NCBI GenBank assembly: GCA_036362985.1
Contig: JAYGXS010000004.1
Location: 43,000,024 to 43,064,023, forward strand
Direction of reading: 5' to 3'
Origin: Ligula intestinalis
Taxonomy: Eukaryota > Platyhelminthes > Cestoda > Diphyllobothriidea > Diphyllobothriidae
Length of the DNA stretch: 64,000 bases
Under the pieces are notes generated by a model. The model was not told where the DNA came from and made no database searches. It saw only the letters and a program-made list of their open reading frames with translations. The position numbers and the translations under genes were made by a program. This document shows, one piece after another, positions 44,835 to 59,300 of this stretch (positions are counted from its first letter, which is position 1; each line of letters opens with the position of its first letter).

Positions 44835-44945
44835 TGCTAGTAGTACTGTTAGTAGTAGTAGCAGCAACAGCAACAGTAGCAAGAGAAATATTAGCCACAG
44901 TAATAGTAGAAATTAGGGTGGCAGCAGTAATAGTAGCAGCCACAC
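44835..44945 (+). repeat. impure (AGT/AGC/AAC)n trinucleotide tract
   Basis: About 110 bp of AGTAGTAGCAGCAACAG-type repeats with interruptions. Overlapping ORFs on both strands here (poly-Ser, poly-Val/Ala) are repeat artefacts. Confidence 0.8.
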
Positions 44946-46979
44946 GACCTGCAGTGAAGGCAAACATCGCATCAAAGCGTAATAAAACACAAAACATATG
45001 CGCATCCGGCTATGAAAGACTGCGGATGGGGTGGAATTCAGATAATCATCTGAGCATAAGCGGCAGAAACTTGCACTCTGGCGGAGTTTCTTCTCGCCAG
45101 AGTCGCCTTGTGCCCATCCTCGCCCCGGGATCGGAATTGTGTACGACTGAACGATACTGCCACCTCCCCCCTCCTGCGCGACTCCAGTCCGCGAGGGACC
45201 TGCGAAAACGTGGTCACCAAAAACACGTGCGACTCAGCGCGAATGAGTCACCTCTGATTCGACTTGGTACTGTGTCGACAGCTGCGGCGGTCAGTCGACG
45301 GGCTTTGTTTCCTTCTGGCTGGGGGGCTGACTCCAGTCCGCATAGCTGGCTCGCGCACCTCTCGAGGTGTGAGACGGCAGAGGGGTATGGACTCGGCTCA
45401 GTTACACCGCAGACTTACGTCCAGTGAGTCATGCGAAGTGATGATGACGAGGTAGTTTGAACCGAGGTAGAGAGAAAGAGCGATAGGACCACGAAAACCC
45501 CGGCAACAGTGTAATTTATCCCACTATGCTGCAGCAGCGAGGCTACTTACACTGTTCCGCAAGATTAACGAGAAAACATCCGGATAAGAGCTTCTAGAGT
45601 CAAGACAATGGATGTTGGAAAAACGTTTTGGCCTGCTGAATGGATGTGGTATAAGAGCATTGTTATGCTATGCAATTCCGATTTCGAGCTAGTGGAGTCG
45701 GTTGCATGGCAAGAATCGAAAAACACGGATAAGGCGGCCTGGAATGGCCACAACTAATCCCACTCTTGGAATTTTACGCTAAATCACTAATTGAATTCAG
45801 GTGTAAATATCCGTTTTCCTGAGGTGTGATGGGCTGCCAACTGCAAATAAGTCAGAAGTGGTCCGTCTACTTTCCGTTGTCATACTCGACAATATGTTCA
45901 GATTTCAAAATCTTGAACAAGAACAAAGTAGTTCTTTCAATTCGACCTTTTTTCCAGAGTGGACAGCTCACGATGATGGCTGTGACCGCGGCGATGACGG
46001 AGGCTGATGTTAATAGTGCCACAGACGATGGAGCAAAGAACTAGGGGTTTGGTTGGAAGCAGGTGAGGAAACGATAAGAATGGATTCATGAAGAATATAA
46101 ACCAATTCGAGCGAATGATTTTGTTAAATGATTCCGCTCCGCTCTGTTCGATAGTAGTCGGTTTTGGGGTTTTCTTAATCCGTGAAATGACCCGATCATC
46201 CCGTCATCCAGCAACAGAGTCTTTCAGATATTCGAAGGGACGAATGATTTCTGGCAGGAATAAATCTTTGCTTTGTGCAATTGTGATAAAAAAACGTCGC
46301 GTACAGCATGAAATATTATAGAGTTCACGCCCTCAGAATTGTTGTAACCGGCAGATGTTAATCACTACTAAACCGTGATGTAATACAATAAACATGAAGG
46401 TTGGCCTTATTTCCCCTAGCGACGTAGCCTATCATTTTAAACAGATAAAATAGAAAGAATGTAGGAATCTGAAGGATAAGAAAAAATTATATTGTGATTA
46501 GGACTGCGAAGTCCTTGCAAATGGTGGACGATTTCATACAAGCAAACAATTCCCGAAAAGCTAAACATAGGCAAAAGCTAAGATAATATGCAAAATTAAG
46601 TTAGGTGTTACGCCCGACAGAAACTCAACGAGGTTAACTCGAGCTCCAAAGTGACGTTGATTTCCACGGCAATGAATAATGTGAAAGTTCATAATTAAAC
46701 ACAACCAGAAAGAGGTTATATACTCGCACAGCATAGCCGGTATGTCTAAGTTTGATAATTTCCGACAAGGAAAAACGCAGGTACTTCCAGCATTACAACT
46801 GCACCCTTAACCCATACGTCAAGTCAGTTTTGCACGCTTCCAGAAACTAGTTGGCTTTGGAAGAAAAGACGGCAGAACCCATGCGCGTTTGCATGATGTT
46901 TTACTCCTCTTGCTGGCACGCTACGCAGCTGGCTTTAGCAGAACTGTCGGTCTCAAAACTCTCACAGGCAGGCTGTGGC
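44946..46979. other. non-coding upstream of spen, no feature seen
   Basis: A GC-richer patch at 45050-45430, then A+T-rich sequence. The ORFs (for example 46088-46321) have no motif. Distal regulatory elements could lie here but nothing specific is visible. Confidence 0.4.
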
Positions 46980-47279
46980 ATACTACACCAACCGCTTGAA
47001 AGCGTAATCAATGCGCGGACACATGCATAAGCCTAAGGCAGGCGTGGATTCGCTCTTCAAGCTGATTGGTTAACTTGACCAGTGCAACCGCGACAGAGCG
47101 GTCGATAGAGTCTGACGGACCAATCAGCACTCTCGCCTGACTGCCAGTCGTGACTGACCTCGTAGCTTAGCCACACGTTTAAAACGGTCATTAGATCAGT
47201 CGCCCTTTCTGCTCAGTCAGGAGTCGCTCGTCGCCCCTATAATGCAAAGCGTTTTATCGGATTTTATCAGGACTAAGAA
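46980..47279 (+). promoter_or_regulatory. putative spen promoter / 5' UTR
   Basis: The 300 bp before the spen start codon are GC-richer than flanking DNA and contain an inverted CCAAT box (ATTGG at 47065-47069) and a direct one (CCAAT at 47120-47124). I see no TATA box close to the start codon. An in-frame TAA two codons upstream of the ATG (47274-47276) supports the chosen start. The motif TTTTATCAG directly before GACTAAGAA and the ATG is acceptor-like and could mark a 5' UTR intron or a spliced-leader site. The promoter assignment itself is inferred from position. Confidence 0.45.
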
Positions 47280-47359
47280 ATGAGAATAACTCGCTACCTT
47301 TGGATTAGTAACTTGCCGACAAATGCTTCAGAGGAAGATATACGAAATGCGCTGAACAG
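47280..47359 (+). CDS. spen: spen exon 1: start of RRM1
   Basis: Encodes MRITRYLWISNLPTNASEED, with the RNP2 motif LWISNL only eight residues from the N-terminus, as in SPEN. Ends phase 2 at AG before GTAGCC, followed by a 115-nt intron (47360-47474). Confidence 0.85.
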
Positions 47360-50300
47360 GTAGCCGTCGCACTGCAACCTGTTTCGCGTGTATACTCTCA
47401 TTTGCTTATCTTGGAAATTTATATTTTTTCTGGATTTAAACGACTCCAACCGGAATTATATTTTCAAATTTTAGCCACGGGAAAATTCAGAACGTACGGA
47501 TACATGACGCTGGTCAGACTCGCGGCGCTGTTGTTGCCTTTTTGGATACTAAATCTGCAACAAAAGCTATCGAGAGCTCTGTTCGGATAAACAAAACCGT
47601 CCTCCGTCTTCAATACTGTGAATCTTCCGGAATACCGTGCTGTAGTTCAAACGCTCCGAAGACTGCAAATCTTCAGAAACCTGCTCTACGGTACACTCAT
47701 TTTAAATGTCCTCACTCGTGCCCTAGACCAAGGTCGTCATCTCTCTCCGATTCTAAAAGCATTGCTGGAGAAGATATAGCTACAGAGAGTTCGTCATCAA
47801 GCCCATGTAGCTCACGTAGCTCCTCTCCGCAATGTGGGTATTCGAAGAAAAATCAATCGTGAGATTTTAAACTTTTGCCTCTATCCATATTCAGATTCTC
47901 TCCAGCAAAGCGAGATTATCGTAAGACCAGCATGGATTCTAAACGACATGCACGTCGGGAATCACGTGCTTCCCGGTCGAGTAACCTTCGTGGATTACGA
48001 ATTACACAGTTACCTCTGCGGTCTTCGGATACGAATCTTCGTGAGGGCCTCTTCCATGAATACAAAAAACATGGGAAGATTACTTCGATTGTAGTGAAGG
48101 GTTCTGGTCCGAGTCGGTCTGCCCACATAACGTTTAAGCTAGCTGAAGACGCCGAAAAAGCCTATGAACATTCAAAAAGCAAGGTCTTTTTTGGAGTTGC
48201 AGTAAGATCTGAACTGGTGGATGGTCTAGGTAAGACGGAAGTTTACTAATAGTCGTATTCTTTAGATTTGGAGGACCCTGATCTGTGCCCACCGGAACAC
48301 GCCATGGATGAATACCACCCCAAAGCCACGAAAACTCTTTTCGTTGGCAATCTCTGTTCGGCATCCGTTACGCAGGAGGACCTCCGGAGAGTGTTTCAGG
48401 TTTACGGAGACATAATTGTAAGTCAGTTCTTAATTTCTAATCTTGCCTCCAGGAAATCGATATCAAAACACAGACCAATCAACCCGGGACATCATACGCA
48501 TTTGTTCAATACTGTGATATTAAAAGTGTCGTCAGAGCCCTATGTGACCAGGAAAACGTACGGATCTCAGGGAAACAAGTCAAGCTAGGTTTTGGGAAAA
48601 GTCAGCCCTCTAACGTCGTGTGGCTGGACAACCTATCTGTTAGCACGACTGAAACATTTCTAGTCCGTCAGTTTGGTCGATACGGTCGTCTTAATCACGT
48701 CGTCCTCGACAGGAAACTACTTCGTGCACTTCTTTACTTTGATACAATTGAGGCTGCACAACGAGCTTTAAACGAGACGCGGAACCGGACATTCATAGGC
48801 AAAAAGGTTCAGATCGACTACGCAACCTACGAGTGTCAAGTGGCCTTCATGCGAAAGATGGCCAAAGGTGGTGGATTAAGCAGCTTTTATGGAAACTACA
48901 GGTAACCCACAAGATTTTTTGTCACACCGTTATAGGGAAAAAATCCAGGAAATTCTTGCTGCTTGCTGGCCTACATATGGAAATGTCTTTCAAATTATGG
49001 ACGATAGCCGAAGGTCGGTCACTTTTACTTGCTGTTTCTTTATTGAGTTGTACCTACTTCATTTTTTTTGTGTATAATGTAGCAATAATAATAATATCAG
49101 AGTAATGCTATCCTGTGCCAATTCAATGTCGCCTAACCGACTTAAGGGCAATGTGCCTACCAATTACAGCAATGGTGCCTTCCCAGTTACTTACTTACTT
49201 ACTTACTTGATGCTAAGAGGCTAGGTTAAGTCTACATAAGTCCATTCCGTAAAAATACGGTCTTCTTAAACACCCGCCCATATTGCACGTTATTTGAAGT
49301 GTTTGTCATGCGCTAATAAAGCGGCTGTTCGATAAAAAATATCTTCTCTTTGATATTTTCAGTAGTAACGGAGGAAATACCAGACGCCTGAAGGAGTCCA
49401 TTCCACCTGTGAATATGCCGGATGGTTCTTTGTTGACCTCCTCACGGTCAAGGTTTTCTAATTCACGATCGCGTCATTCGAATTCGCGATCCGGCTCTAC
49501 AGGCAAGGGAAGTATCTGCAGTTCACGGAACTCTCCAACTCGCGATATTCCTAATGGTTCCAGCTCTTCTGGTCGTGGACACCTTTTACCGAATCCTGGA
49601 TTGTCTACCTCGGTTCATTACAAACAGTCCCCCTTAGGTCTCCCATCGGCCGAACCTCTCGGATTTGATCGCCGACAGGCTTCCCGTATCAATTCTTCAA
49701 TTCGTTTCAATGAATTCCCTCGTTCAAATCGCAAGAATCGAATGTCACAGGGTCGCAAGTCAAATACATCTTACCCTAACGGCTACGCTCGCACGAATGG
49801 ATCTTATCAACCTCCCGCACTGACGGATTATGTCAGTGTTGACTCAAGCCCCACAAGACCTTATCCCTCACGCTCGAGATCTAGGCATAAGTACTGTGTG
49901 ACTTCCTCCTGCAGTGAATCTTCCCCTGAAAGAACCAGTCAACTTGAAAACTGGACCTCATCAAAACGTCGTTCCTCCCTTCATCTGGGGGACTCTGATG
50001 GAACTCACAATGCTGCCAAACGGCATGATGAAACCCAACGTAAGGAGGCTGCCTCGCAGAGATCGTTGGGTAGACACGAGAAGTCGCGTCGTGCGACCAA
50101 CTCCGGCAGTTGTACACCGAATCCTCCAGATCAACCCTCTTCAGCTGATGGTACTTCTAAGGGCAATCCTGTATTGCCTGATACTCCCGATCACCAGTCT
50201 ACTACAGCTCCCCCTCAACAACCCACCGTCGATGCGACACCAAAAACTGAAGGGGCATCCATTGTAACTGGTAGCCTTGGTTGCCCTTTCGATACTTCCG

Positions 50301-53300
50301 TTTCCAACAAGCAGTTTGTTACAAAAGTGCCCCTTTTAGAAAGGCCTTTGTCAACCGATTCAAAACCTGTCATAGACATGGCGACACCAGTCCTTTTAAA
50401 CCGTACCAATCAGTGTTCTTTTAAGGCAAATCCTTCTTGTCTTGCAAACTTTGAGGCACTAACCGAACTTGAACGTGAACGGGCTGAACTCCTACGTCAG
50501 TTGTCTCTACTGAAGACGACTTCTATTGGCAGTCAACCGTCCGATTCAGTCTCTCAAACATTCTCAAACTCAGATATGAGTTCTAAGTAAGTCCTTTCTG
50601 TTGCCGAGTGCACTTTTATTTGTCAATATATATGCCACCAAACTTACCCTGACAACGTTGTTTGCGCCTATGTTGTTTTTAATAACAGCGAAGAATGTGA
50701 CTAGGAGTGACACTCGGAACTCGCCAGACTTGACCAATCTGGATAATGCTAACGTCCAAATAGATTGTTCAGTGTCTATTAGGTACAGATACCATCAATG
50801 GATCCTAGTTTACAATGCACGATATAATAGTGGTTTACTCTATGCTTAAATTGGTCCTCTACAAAGTCCTAGTTTTATCCGTCTTATTTTTCACCTAGAA
50901 GGGTAGTGAACTTTGAAGGTTAGAGACCTCCTCTTATATTGCATTTCTTACCGAATCGTTACTAGTCATGATACAACACCAGAATGCGCTAGTTTGAAGG
51001 CCATTTTTTGCTTTTTTATTTCGTGTCTCCTTCCATTTATGTTTGTCCGACCGTTTACTACGACAACAGTGCAGTATAAAGAGGGATGACATGGACTCTT
51101 CCTACCGATTAGCCGAGTCTTAGTTGACTGTGGTATGGCGGCCGTCACCATCAGTTTCTCGGACCTTACCTTCTACGAGTAGTATTAACATGCTGTAATT
51201 TGTCAGCTCTTTGGTACGCTTTGACCTTACCGTTGTGTTGCACCGGTTGACAAAGCCTGTCAGGTAGCAACCCCACTATTATATAGGTTTGGTCTTTATA
51301 TTGCGCGAGTATAGTCCTGACATTTGAGGATTTTTTTGGTCACTATAAACTAGACTTAATTTGTGCTCCTAGTAAACAGGTCACATAGCTCTTACTCTTT
51401 TATCATGCATTTGTTGAAAGGAATAGATCGTTATTCTCTAAATGAGCCACTGGTAGGCAGGCAAGTAGCCCTTGTTGGATCCGGAACCCCGCCGGGTGGG
51501 CCTCAATCCCGGCGGCGAAGAGGAGGAGAAGGAGGAGTCGGAGCAGCATAGACAGGAGGGGCTGCTCTGTCATAAAAAAAAACAGATTGAGAGGAGAAGA
51601 GATGGATCCACAATAGGGAGGTTTGGTGTAGCAGACGATGGCCGCTCTGAGGGCGGGTGGAAATGCGGTCGAAGACGCGTCTGTTGTGGTTCTCATGAGC
51701 CACTGGTAGACTGTGCTGGTGATTAAACGAATATCTTTGGGATTGTCTTTCTTCAGAGGGCAGATGTAGATAGTCGTTTCATAGCAGTACTTCCGAACGT
51801 TTTTTCTCAGTCACGAAAATTTTAATCTGATTTGAGCTCAAGTCACCCAGTCTTAGGATCACAGACCAACATTTTAGGCTGTGCAGCCAATGTTATCGAC
51901 ACATTGCGATACGGCAAAAACGTTGATAGTGTTATTTTCTGCAGTACGTTAGATACAGTTGTTATACCCAATACTAGACCGTTTTAACTCAACTTAAGCA
52001 TAGTTCTTGTATCATGCCAAATGTGCGTGGCTATTATGCCCGAATATCAGTCGACTGGCGCCAGTCCGCGATTAGTTGTCTGCGTCTGCTTTCCAATGAA
52101 GTGCTTCTGTATACCAATACTGACGAATGTCATCCGGCACCCTCTCTATTGCCCCAGAAGTAGCTTTCTAGAGCTGAACTGAGGTTGAGGTAAACTACGA
52201 TGGCGTAAATACACGCACAGACAACACCTCAATTTTCAATAATGGATTCGTGGTGTTTCCTATCTGGTGAAAAGGTTCAGGTGTTATTCAGACTAAACTT
52301 TGGTGACTGCTTTCGATCGCCTCTATAAGAAGATAATGTGCACTCTTCTGATTTACTATCTCCTATTTGCGCATATGAACTACTACTATTTGCAATTTTT
52401 TCCTTCTTAGTTTGACGAAAAATCCCAGCGATCCGTACAGTGGTCTGACATCAACCTACAATGGAACAACTGTTACCTACAGCCAGCCATGCGTCGGAGG
52501 ATCTATAGACGCGAAGGATTCCCTTCAAGTTGACCGGCTTCCTAAGCGGCATTTCTCCGTTCTGTATTCTGCCGCCAGCGGTAGTGCTGGTCACAGCAGT
52601 AGCAGCGATCCTGGTGACGTTCTCTTCTCGCCCATGGGCCAGAGTTCAGAAATTTTATCACCCCTGCTGCCGCCGCCGCCGCCACCACCACCCATTCCCG
52701 TCCCGCGTGATCACATTCATCCGAATTTCCCACACAGTGGAAAGCTCTCCAACACAGGATCTAGTCCTGCTATTCAGGTATTCGCTCCAACGCCAGCCTC
52801 ACCGCCTTACGGATCTATAGCATCACCGCCGCAGTGGGAGCACGGCAGAGCATCTACCATTGAATCCGATCTCCCAATGTACTCAAGAGCGCGATTGTCT
52901 TCGTTTGATAGTGCATTGTTTCAGAGCAATCGTGATCCCCGTTTGTCCGCGTCGGTACAAGAACCCAAGTCTGCCTCTGATACCTATCGTCCTCTGTGGG
53001 TTGAAACTAGTGGTAAGGATGGATTGCAGCAGCTCACTGGATCGACCGAAAAACCGTTAATGTCTCCCCAAAAGCCCCGCTCTTCCATTTCTGAGACCGA
53101 CAATCTGTCACTCAGTGATTCTGAGCAGGACTCCTCCTTGGACGAACGGATACGCCTTCTGGATGCTAAACTGAGGCACTCCGAAACGTTGAGACCAACT
53201 GTGGATTACAGTAAATTTAGACTCAGGCGCAAGAGTGGTGTCTTTGCTTCACACGGCACCACTGCAGAGTCTGTGGGGTCTGATAAGCCCACACCTTCCC

Positions 53301-56300
53301 CTCTCCTCTCTCCCCCAAGCCCCTTCCACAAAGTTTCTTCTATCCCTCCGTTCGTTCAGTCGACATCTCCCATATCGTCTTCTGGCAGCCTGAGTAACCG
53401 TCCTGCAGACACCTCAGAGTTTGTTAAGAGTATGCTCTCAAGCAAGCCCCCCGTCTGTACCTCTCATTCCGAGTTTTCCGTCCCCTCGAGTAATAGTTTT
53501 CAACTGACTAGCAGTGAACTTCCTGTTGTCAGCACCAGGTCCATGGACATTGAGAGATCTACGTTCCCAACCTCTATCACTGTTTCTCAGGATACCGTTT
53601 CAACATTCTCTATTGCACAACTTAATGTATCCGTAGCCTCCCCTTTACCATCCCGATACTCGGAAAATTCTCACATTCCGCCCATTCCTAAGACATGTTT
53701 CTCTACCCCGTCTCAAAGTGTGACCTCTGTTTCCACGGCTGCATCAGAGCCCCCATCGTCCATTGCCACATCACCTCGAGCGGTTCTCAAACCTGTCACA
53801 GTAAATCTTATGGCTAAAGCTAAGCCAACCCCTAAAAAGGATATCCCTACCACTGTTCCGAAGGCACAACCTAACTCTAAAGAGACGCTCGGTCTGCACT
53901 TGAAGGATTTCTTTACGCCCCAAGCCACACAGATAATCCAAACCAATAAGAAGACCGACAAGAAACTCGGTTCAGGCCAGTCTTTTAATGAGGCCAAGTC
54001 CAAGGAACGTGGTCCTTTGACATCCCAGATTGGAAGTAGGGATGTCAGCTCGCTGTTTATGGAATTAGGCTCGAAGCGAAAGTTGCCAAACACCACCTTT
54101 TCTCATCCACCAAAATCACCAAGGCTGGCTTCTGCTAAACCAAAGCTAAAAGAGCTTGGTGATAAAGTGTGCGGAGCAAGTGCGTCCGACAAAAAAGCGG
54201 TAATAAGTCCGTCCGACTCGCGGGTTCCCTCTTTGAAGCAGAAGGTTAAGGAGTCTCATGTTTTCTCGAAGCTCACAAAGAAGTCCAGTCAACCGACTCC
54301 GAATGACGCCGGAGAACCGTCTCGAAAGCTGTCTGTAAAAGAGAATCCACCAGGACGTAAGGATTCTTCTTTCATGTCCCCTGCTTCTGCTCCTAAATCC
54401 AAGCATTCTGAACCAAAGGCCGCTGTCCACACTTCAGACCCCCAAACACACATCAAGGGCGATTCCACCAAGAGGCGCCGTCTTAAGAAAAAGAAGGACA
54501 GCGATGAGGAAGATTGGAAACCTTTCACTGTCTCGGCGTCCAACAAGGATTCTTCTACCTTTTATTTTGATGAACTCGGAGCTGATAGCCAGTACGAATC
54601 CATGTACGATAAAATTAAGCGTCGAGCTAATAAGGACGCTGCAGATGCGAATTCTGGAACAAAGTCTAAGCCCGAAGCCTTGAAGTCGTTTTTAAAAAGT
54701 CGAAAGAAGGTTGCCAAGTCGAGAGGAAAACTTGGTTTCGGCTCGGGTCGGGATTCAGACACTGACGAATGCCTTAGTGAGGACGTTGGGTCGTCAACCT
54801 CCCATGATTCAGCTGCACAGATGCAGCCCAGCGGTTCCGAATCCGTCTCAAAGAAGCGTAGAAAAACCTCTTTAATGTTAAAGACACGCGAGCATGACCC
54901 TCAGCAACTCACCGTTGAGTCATCTAGCACCAAGCCCACAAAGGTTTCGAGCAAGAAATCTAGACTGAAGCGCCCTTTGTCACCTGAAGCCGACTCCTCT
55001 AAGCAGCCGCCTGACATGGAAGCTTCTACGGAGACGCCTAAACCCGGGCACAAAGTGGGAAAGCTCCGACGCTCTGCGAATTCACAAAAAAACACTAAAG
55101 ACTCTCGGGTCTCGGAACTCATTTTAACGAAAGCCCTACCGACACGTGATCGAAAGTCGGCCGGTATATCTAGTAACAAAAAGACTAGGAATGCGTCTTC
55201 AGTGAAACGTCATGTGCGTCAAGTGTTAACCTCTTCAGATTCTGACTCATCTAGTTCGCACTCTAAACCGAGCGGCAGTTTCAAACGCGCGCACACGAAG
55301 AAATTCAGTTTTTCCACGACTCCCTCGTCCTCTCCACGTATCAGTCGTTCTAGCAGCCCGAACGAGGTAACTTTAACACCCTCTTCCCCGGGCGGAAATT
55401 TATCTTCCAAGGAACGTGAAACACCACCAGCTAGTAAGGAGCTTGACGAACAACCACCAGACAGTAATCGTACGCCAGAATTATTTTCTATCAAACACGT
55501 GCCTGACGAGAAATCTCATGTGCCAATTCTAGATGCCAACGACGAAATTCCGCAGTTAGAAAAACAGGTCGAGGACGACTTGGAGCCTGTTTGCGGGTCA
55601 ACGCTTCCGCCCGAGGATATTGACCACTGCCAGAATTCAGAGTTAACTGCAGACCCAGTCTCGACGGAGCCCTTATTAGATCGCATCGCTAAACAGGTCT
55701 TTCCCAGCCACCCATCTCCTGAACGCTGCTCGGATACGACCGATGTGGTTTACGAAAGAGTGGTGGACTCTCCCCACGCTCATTCAGTCTGTGTGCATGA
55801 CCAAGTTGATTCTTTACTACCTACTGCTAACCACCTGAGTGCATCTAATACTGAGATTTCTGACGCAAACTCGCCTCCGGAAGAACCACCCGCACTGTTC
55901 TCTGCTAACGAAGCCGGCGTTGACCCTAGCGATGAGGTTTCTGGCCTTGACATCCTTTCTAATGCTGCCACTCAATCTCTCTTATCAGAGAGCATCTTCC
56001 CGCCTAAACGAGATCAGGCGTTGCCAGCTAATTCGGAATCCCTAACACCTAAGTCGTTGCAGTTCCTTACTCCTGTGGGTCAGGCCGTATCAGTTGTCAC
56101 CGCTAATACTGCCGCCGTTCCTTCAGGTGCTCCGCTAGTCCAGGCTCATCCAGTGCTAGCGTCTGGCCAGTCGCCGGGAGCTCCTGTGCAACAACACATT
56201 GCCCTGTTGTTGAATCCGAACTCGCAAACGTTCTCACCCATTAATGCATCGAAATTTCATCCGGCGTGTGATTCCTCAACCACGGCCCTGAACAAGCCCA

Positions 56301-59300
56301 CCTTTGTTCTTGCGGCTGCCCCACTCTCCTCGCGGGATGTTACCCTTGCACCTGCTACAATGACCGCAACCCTTTCATTCGTTGGACCCGTTAGTATCTG
56401 TCAAGGCGTAGACAAGTTGATCGCCGGCCGGCCCATCTCTGATTTACCAGCCATCTCCAGTGCAGGGTCTGACACCATACCCTCCTCTACCCAATGTATA
56501 TCCCCACCTTGTCAACCCGTGACTGTCACCTCGGTTGCACCGTCACTTGTACCCGTGTCCGTTTGTCAAGTGACCGAAAATCCTGATAGATCTTCCTACA
56601 GTTCCTATGTTCAGCGTGTCATCGAGCGTGTCAAGCAGGAAAAAGATGAGGAGAGTATGCACAGTCGAGAGAAAGTGAAGCGTACCAAGAAATCCGTTCA
56701 AAAGGCTTCTACTCTGATTTGCTCTGGGGTCTCTACCGGTATCCTTTCCCCCAGTTCATCTGTATTGAATTCGGCTTCACGCGTAAACGGTCGTGAACCG
56801 TTGCCCTCACCGACACTCCCTACAGTGAACTGTGCCTCACCTATACAGTACAGTCAAATACATCCTTCGACCGCTAAGGTCGTAAATTGCAATTCCACCC
56901 TGGAACACAGCTACGTGAGAAGAACTCGGAGACTGTCCCAGGCCTCGTCCGTCTCCAGTGAACCGAGGGAGCTAATGAAGACTGATCCCTATGAACCTAA
57001 TTTTGACGAAGATTTTTGCCAACCAACTAATCAGAACCCAACTCGTATGTCTGTCAGCAACCTTGGGTCTCGTAGCCTTGCCTCAGATGCACATCCTCCA
57101 AGCCCCAGCGACCAGCAGCCTGTTTGCGCTACACGGGACAGCGTGGATGAGGTAATCGACTCGGTGGTGCAGGGCGAATTCTCACACGAGGAATATGTGC
57201 AGAAGGTCATCAGTGGCACTCTCGCACCCAGCGTCTCCGCGTCGACTTCGGAGGGCCGATCTCAGCCGCGAACTAGGGCAAGTACATCCTCTAAGGCCTC
57301 TTCGGTTGCAACCTCACGGAAATCGAGCGCTCCGGCGTACAGCTTCCAGCCGTCGTCTTTAGTGGACGATCGACACCATCAGCATTCATTCTCTCCTATG
57401 GCCAGTCCAAATGTAGTGGTAAGTCTAGTTTCCGTTATAAGCTACTGAATCTCCATTTTTATTGTTCAGTTGGATTTTCACTAAAGCACATGCTTGTCTT
57501 GTAGTCCTCTACCAATACGTTAAGAACTATATTAGTACTTACTACGACTATGCTAATTTGACCGGCTCCCTTGGGCATCTGTGTGTGCGGTGACTTCCGC
57601 CAGATCTGCCAAGCTTGTGATCTACTCCCACATCCAAAAAAGATATCCGAGTAATGGAAGTTTGGGGACCAGCTCTGGACTCTCTGCTGACCTTATTGTG
57701 CCAAACTCACCACCCCTTAGTCGCTAAGTTTTACGTTAGCACTAACCATAATCGCCTCAGAATAGGAGGGTTTCCTATGCCTTGTCCTGCTGGAACTAGG
57801 CTTGTCCACCTCACCCAGAGAATGTTTCCTCAACATTCAAGCATGTTTCACTTTTTGGATGGTTTGTGGGTAGACCAACTTATTTAACAGCTTAGTTCGC
57901 CTGAACCACAACGTTATGTTTGCCTGATCTTATTTTCACTGGGTCAGATGATGACGGCAGTTATATTTGCTCCTTTAAAATGTGGAGTCGTGTCCATAAT
58001 GTTATCCCCCTTACTGTGAAATTACTTTGACCCCTTCGAGGTCAACACTACGCTGTTGAGGCCTTTTTGATAACATAAGTGACTATTTAAATGTTGACGC
58101 CTATATATATCGGGATATGGGGTTGAATGTACTCGTCACATTTACGCACCCAGGATAGATTAGTTATGTTACTGTCAGCGCGAGTTGACTGCCAGACCGA
58201 CCGGTGGCAGAACACCGCCATGCGTTCCTTATACTCTCATTCCATAACTAGGTAATTGTAACAACCTACAGCAGCTGCTGGAACTCCAGGAATCTATGCA
58301 ATCGGCCAAGATTAAGTCCAAATCTGTTGATCACCCTCGCATTTTAAACTGTACTGACTTCCAAAGTCACCACTTTTTCTGTTTTGCTAATTCCCCATGC
58401 ACTCATGTTTCAACGAAGAGGTTTTACGGTCCCTAGTTATTTCTTTCGGAATAGAAACGGGACTTTTACTTGTACCTGAGGTTTTCTTTATTCATTCCTA
58501 TCCTTTTTTGTTGATTTCCGTATCTACCAGGACGGTACGCGACCGCCAAGCGTATCGACCACGGGACAGACCTCGGCGCCAACTGGCATACTGAGTCCTC
58601 TGCGGGTCCTTACTCTGGTTGCTAACACCCCTACCGCTGCGGCCACGACTGTAAATATTGCTCCCAAGAAGGAGCAGTACCAGCAGCAGCCATCACAGGT
58701 ATCTCCGAGAGTAGTAACCCCGGTTGTCAGTGTCACCGCCGATCAGAAGCCCCCAACCGCCGCTGCTGCTGCGGCCAGCCTCCTCCTCAACCCGGCGGCT
58801 CTTTCCTCAGGTCAGCTGGCGGCTGCAGCCTCCATGGAGCCCGCCTCCTATGCCTCCTCGTTTGCCGCCCAACTCGCAAACAGCTACCTCTCACTTTTAA
58901 ACCAACAACAGCAGCAACAGCATCGTCAACAGGCCGCCGCCATTTCATCCCTCCACCACAGAGGAGGAGGAGAAACAGGCAGTAGTGGTGACTTGACCGG
59001 TGGCGTCGCTAAGGGCCTGGCCGCTGCTGCCGCCTCCCTCCCCGCTCGGGATGTGTTGGATCGCTCGCCACACGAAGCGGCGGAGTACTTTGCGGCAGCC
59101 ACAATGGCTGCTATGGCAGTAATGCAGCCGGGTCTTGGCAGGGTGTGTGCTTCGGAGGCGACGGCCTCCTCCCCCCTCAGCGATGGCACGATACGCCACG
59201 TCATCTCCCCAACCACCAAGTTTGCTACAGTCTCTCATGTACTTTCCAGCACACCTCCTCCTTCCACTCTACTGCCAGACACTTCTAGATTACGCTGGCC

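Noticed and set aside
44834..45427. 197-codon ORF on the + strand
   Set aside because: Its first third is translated from an impure trinucleotide repeat and the rest has no motif.
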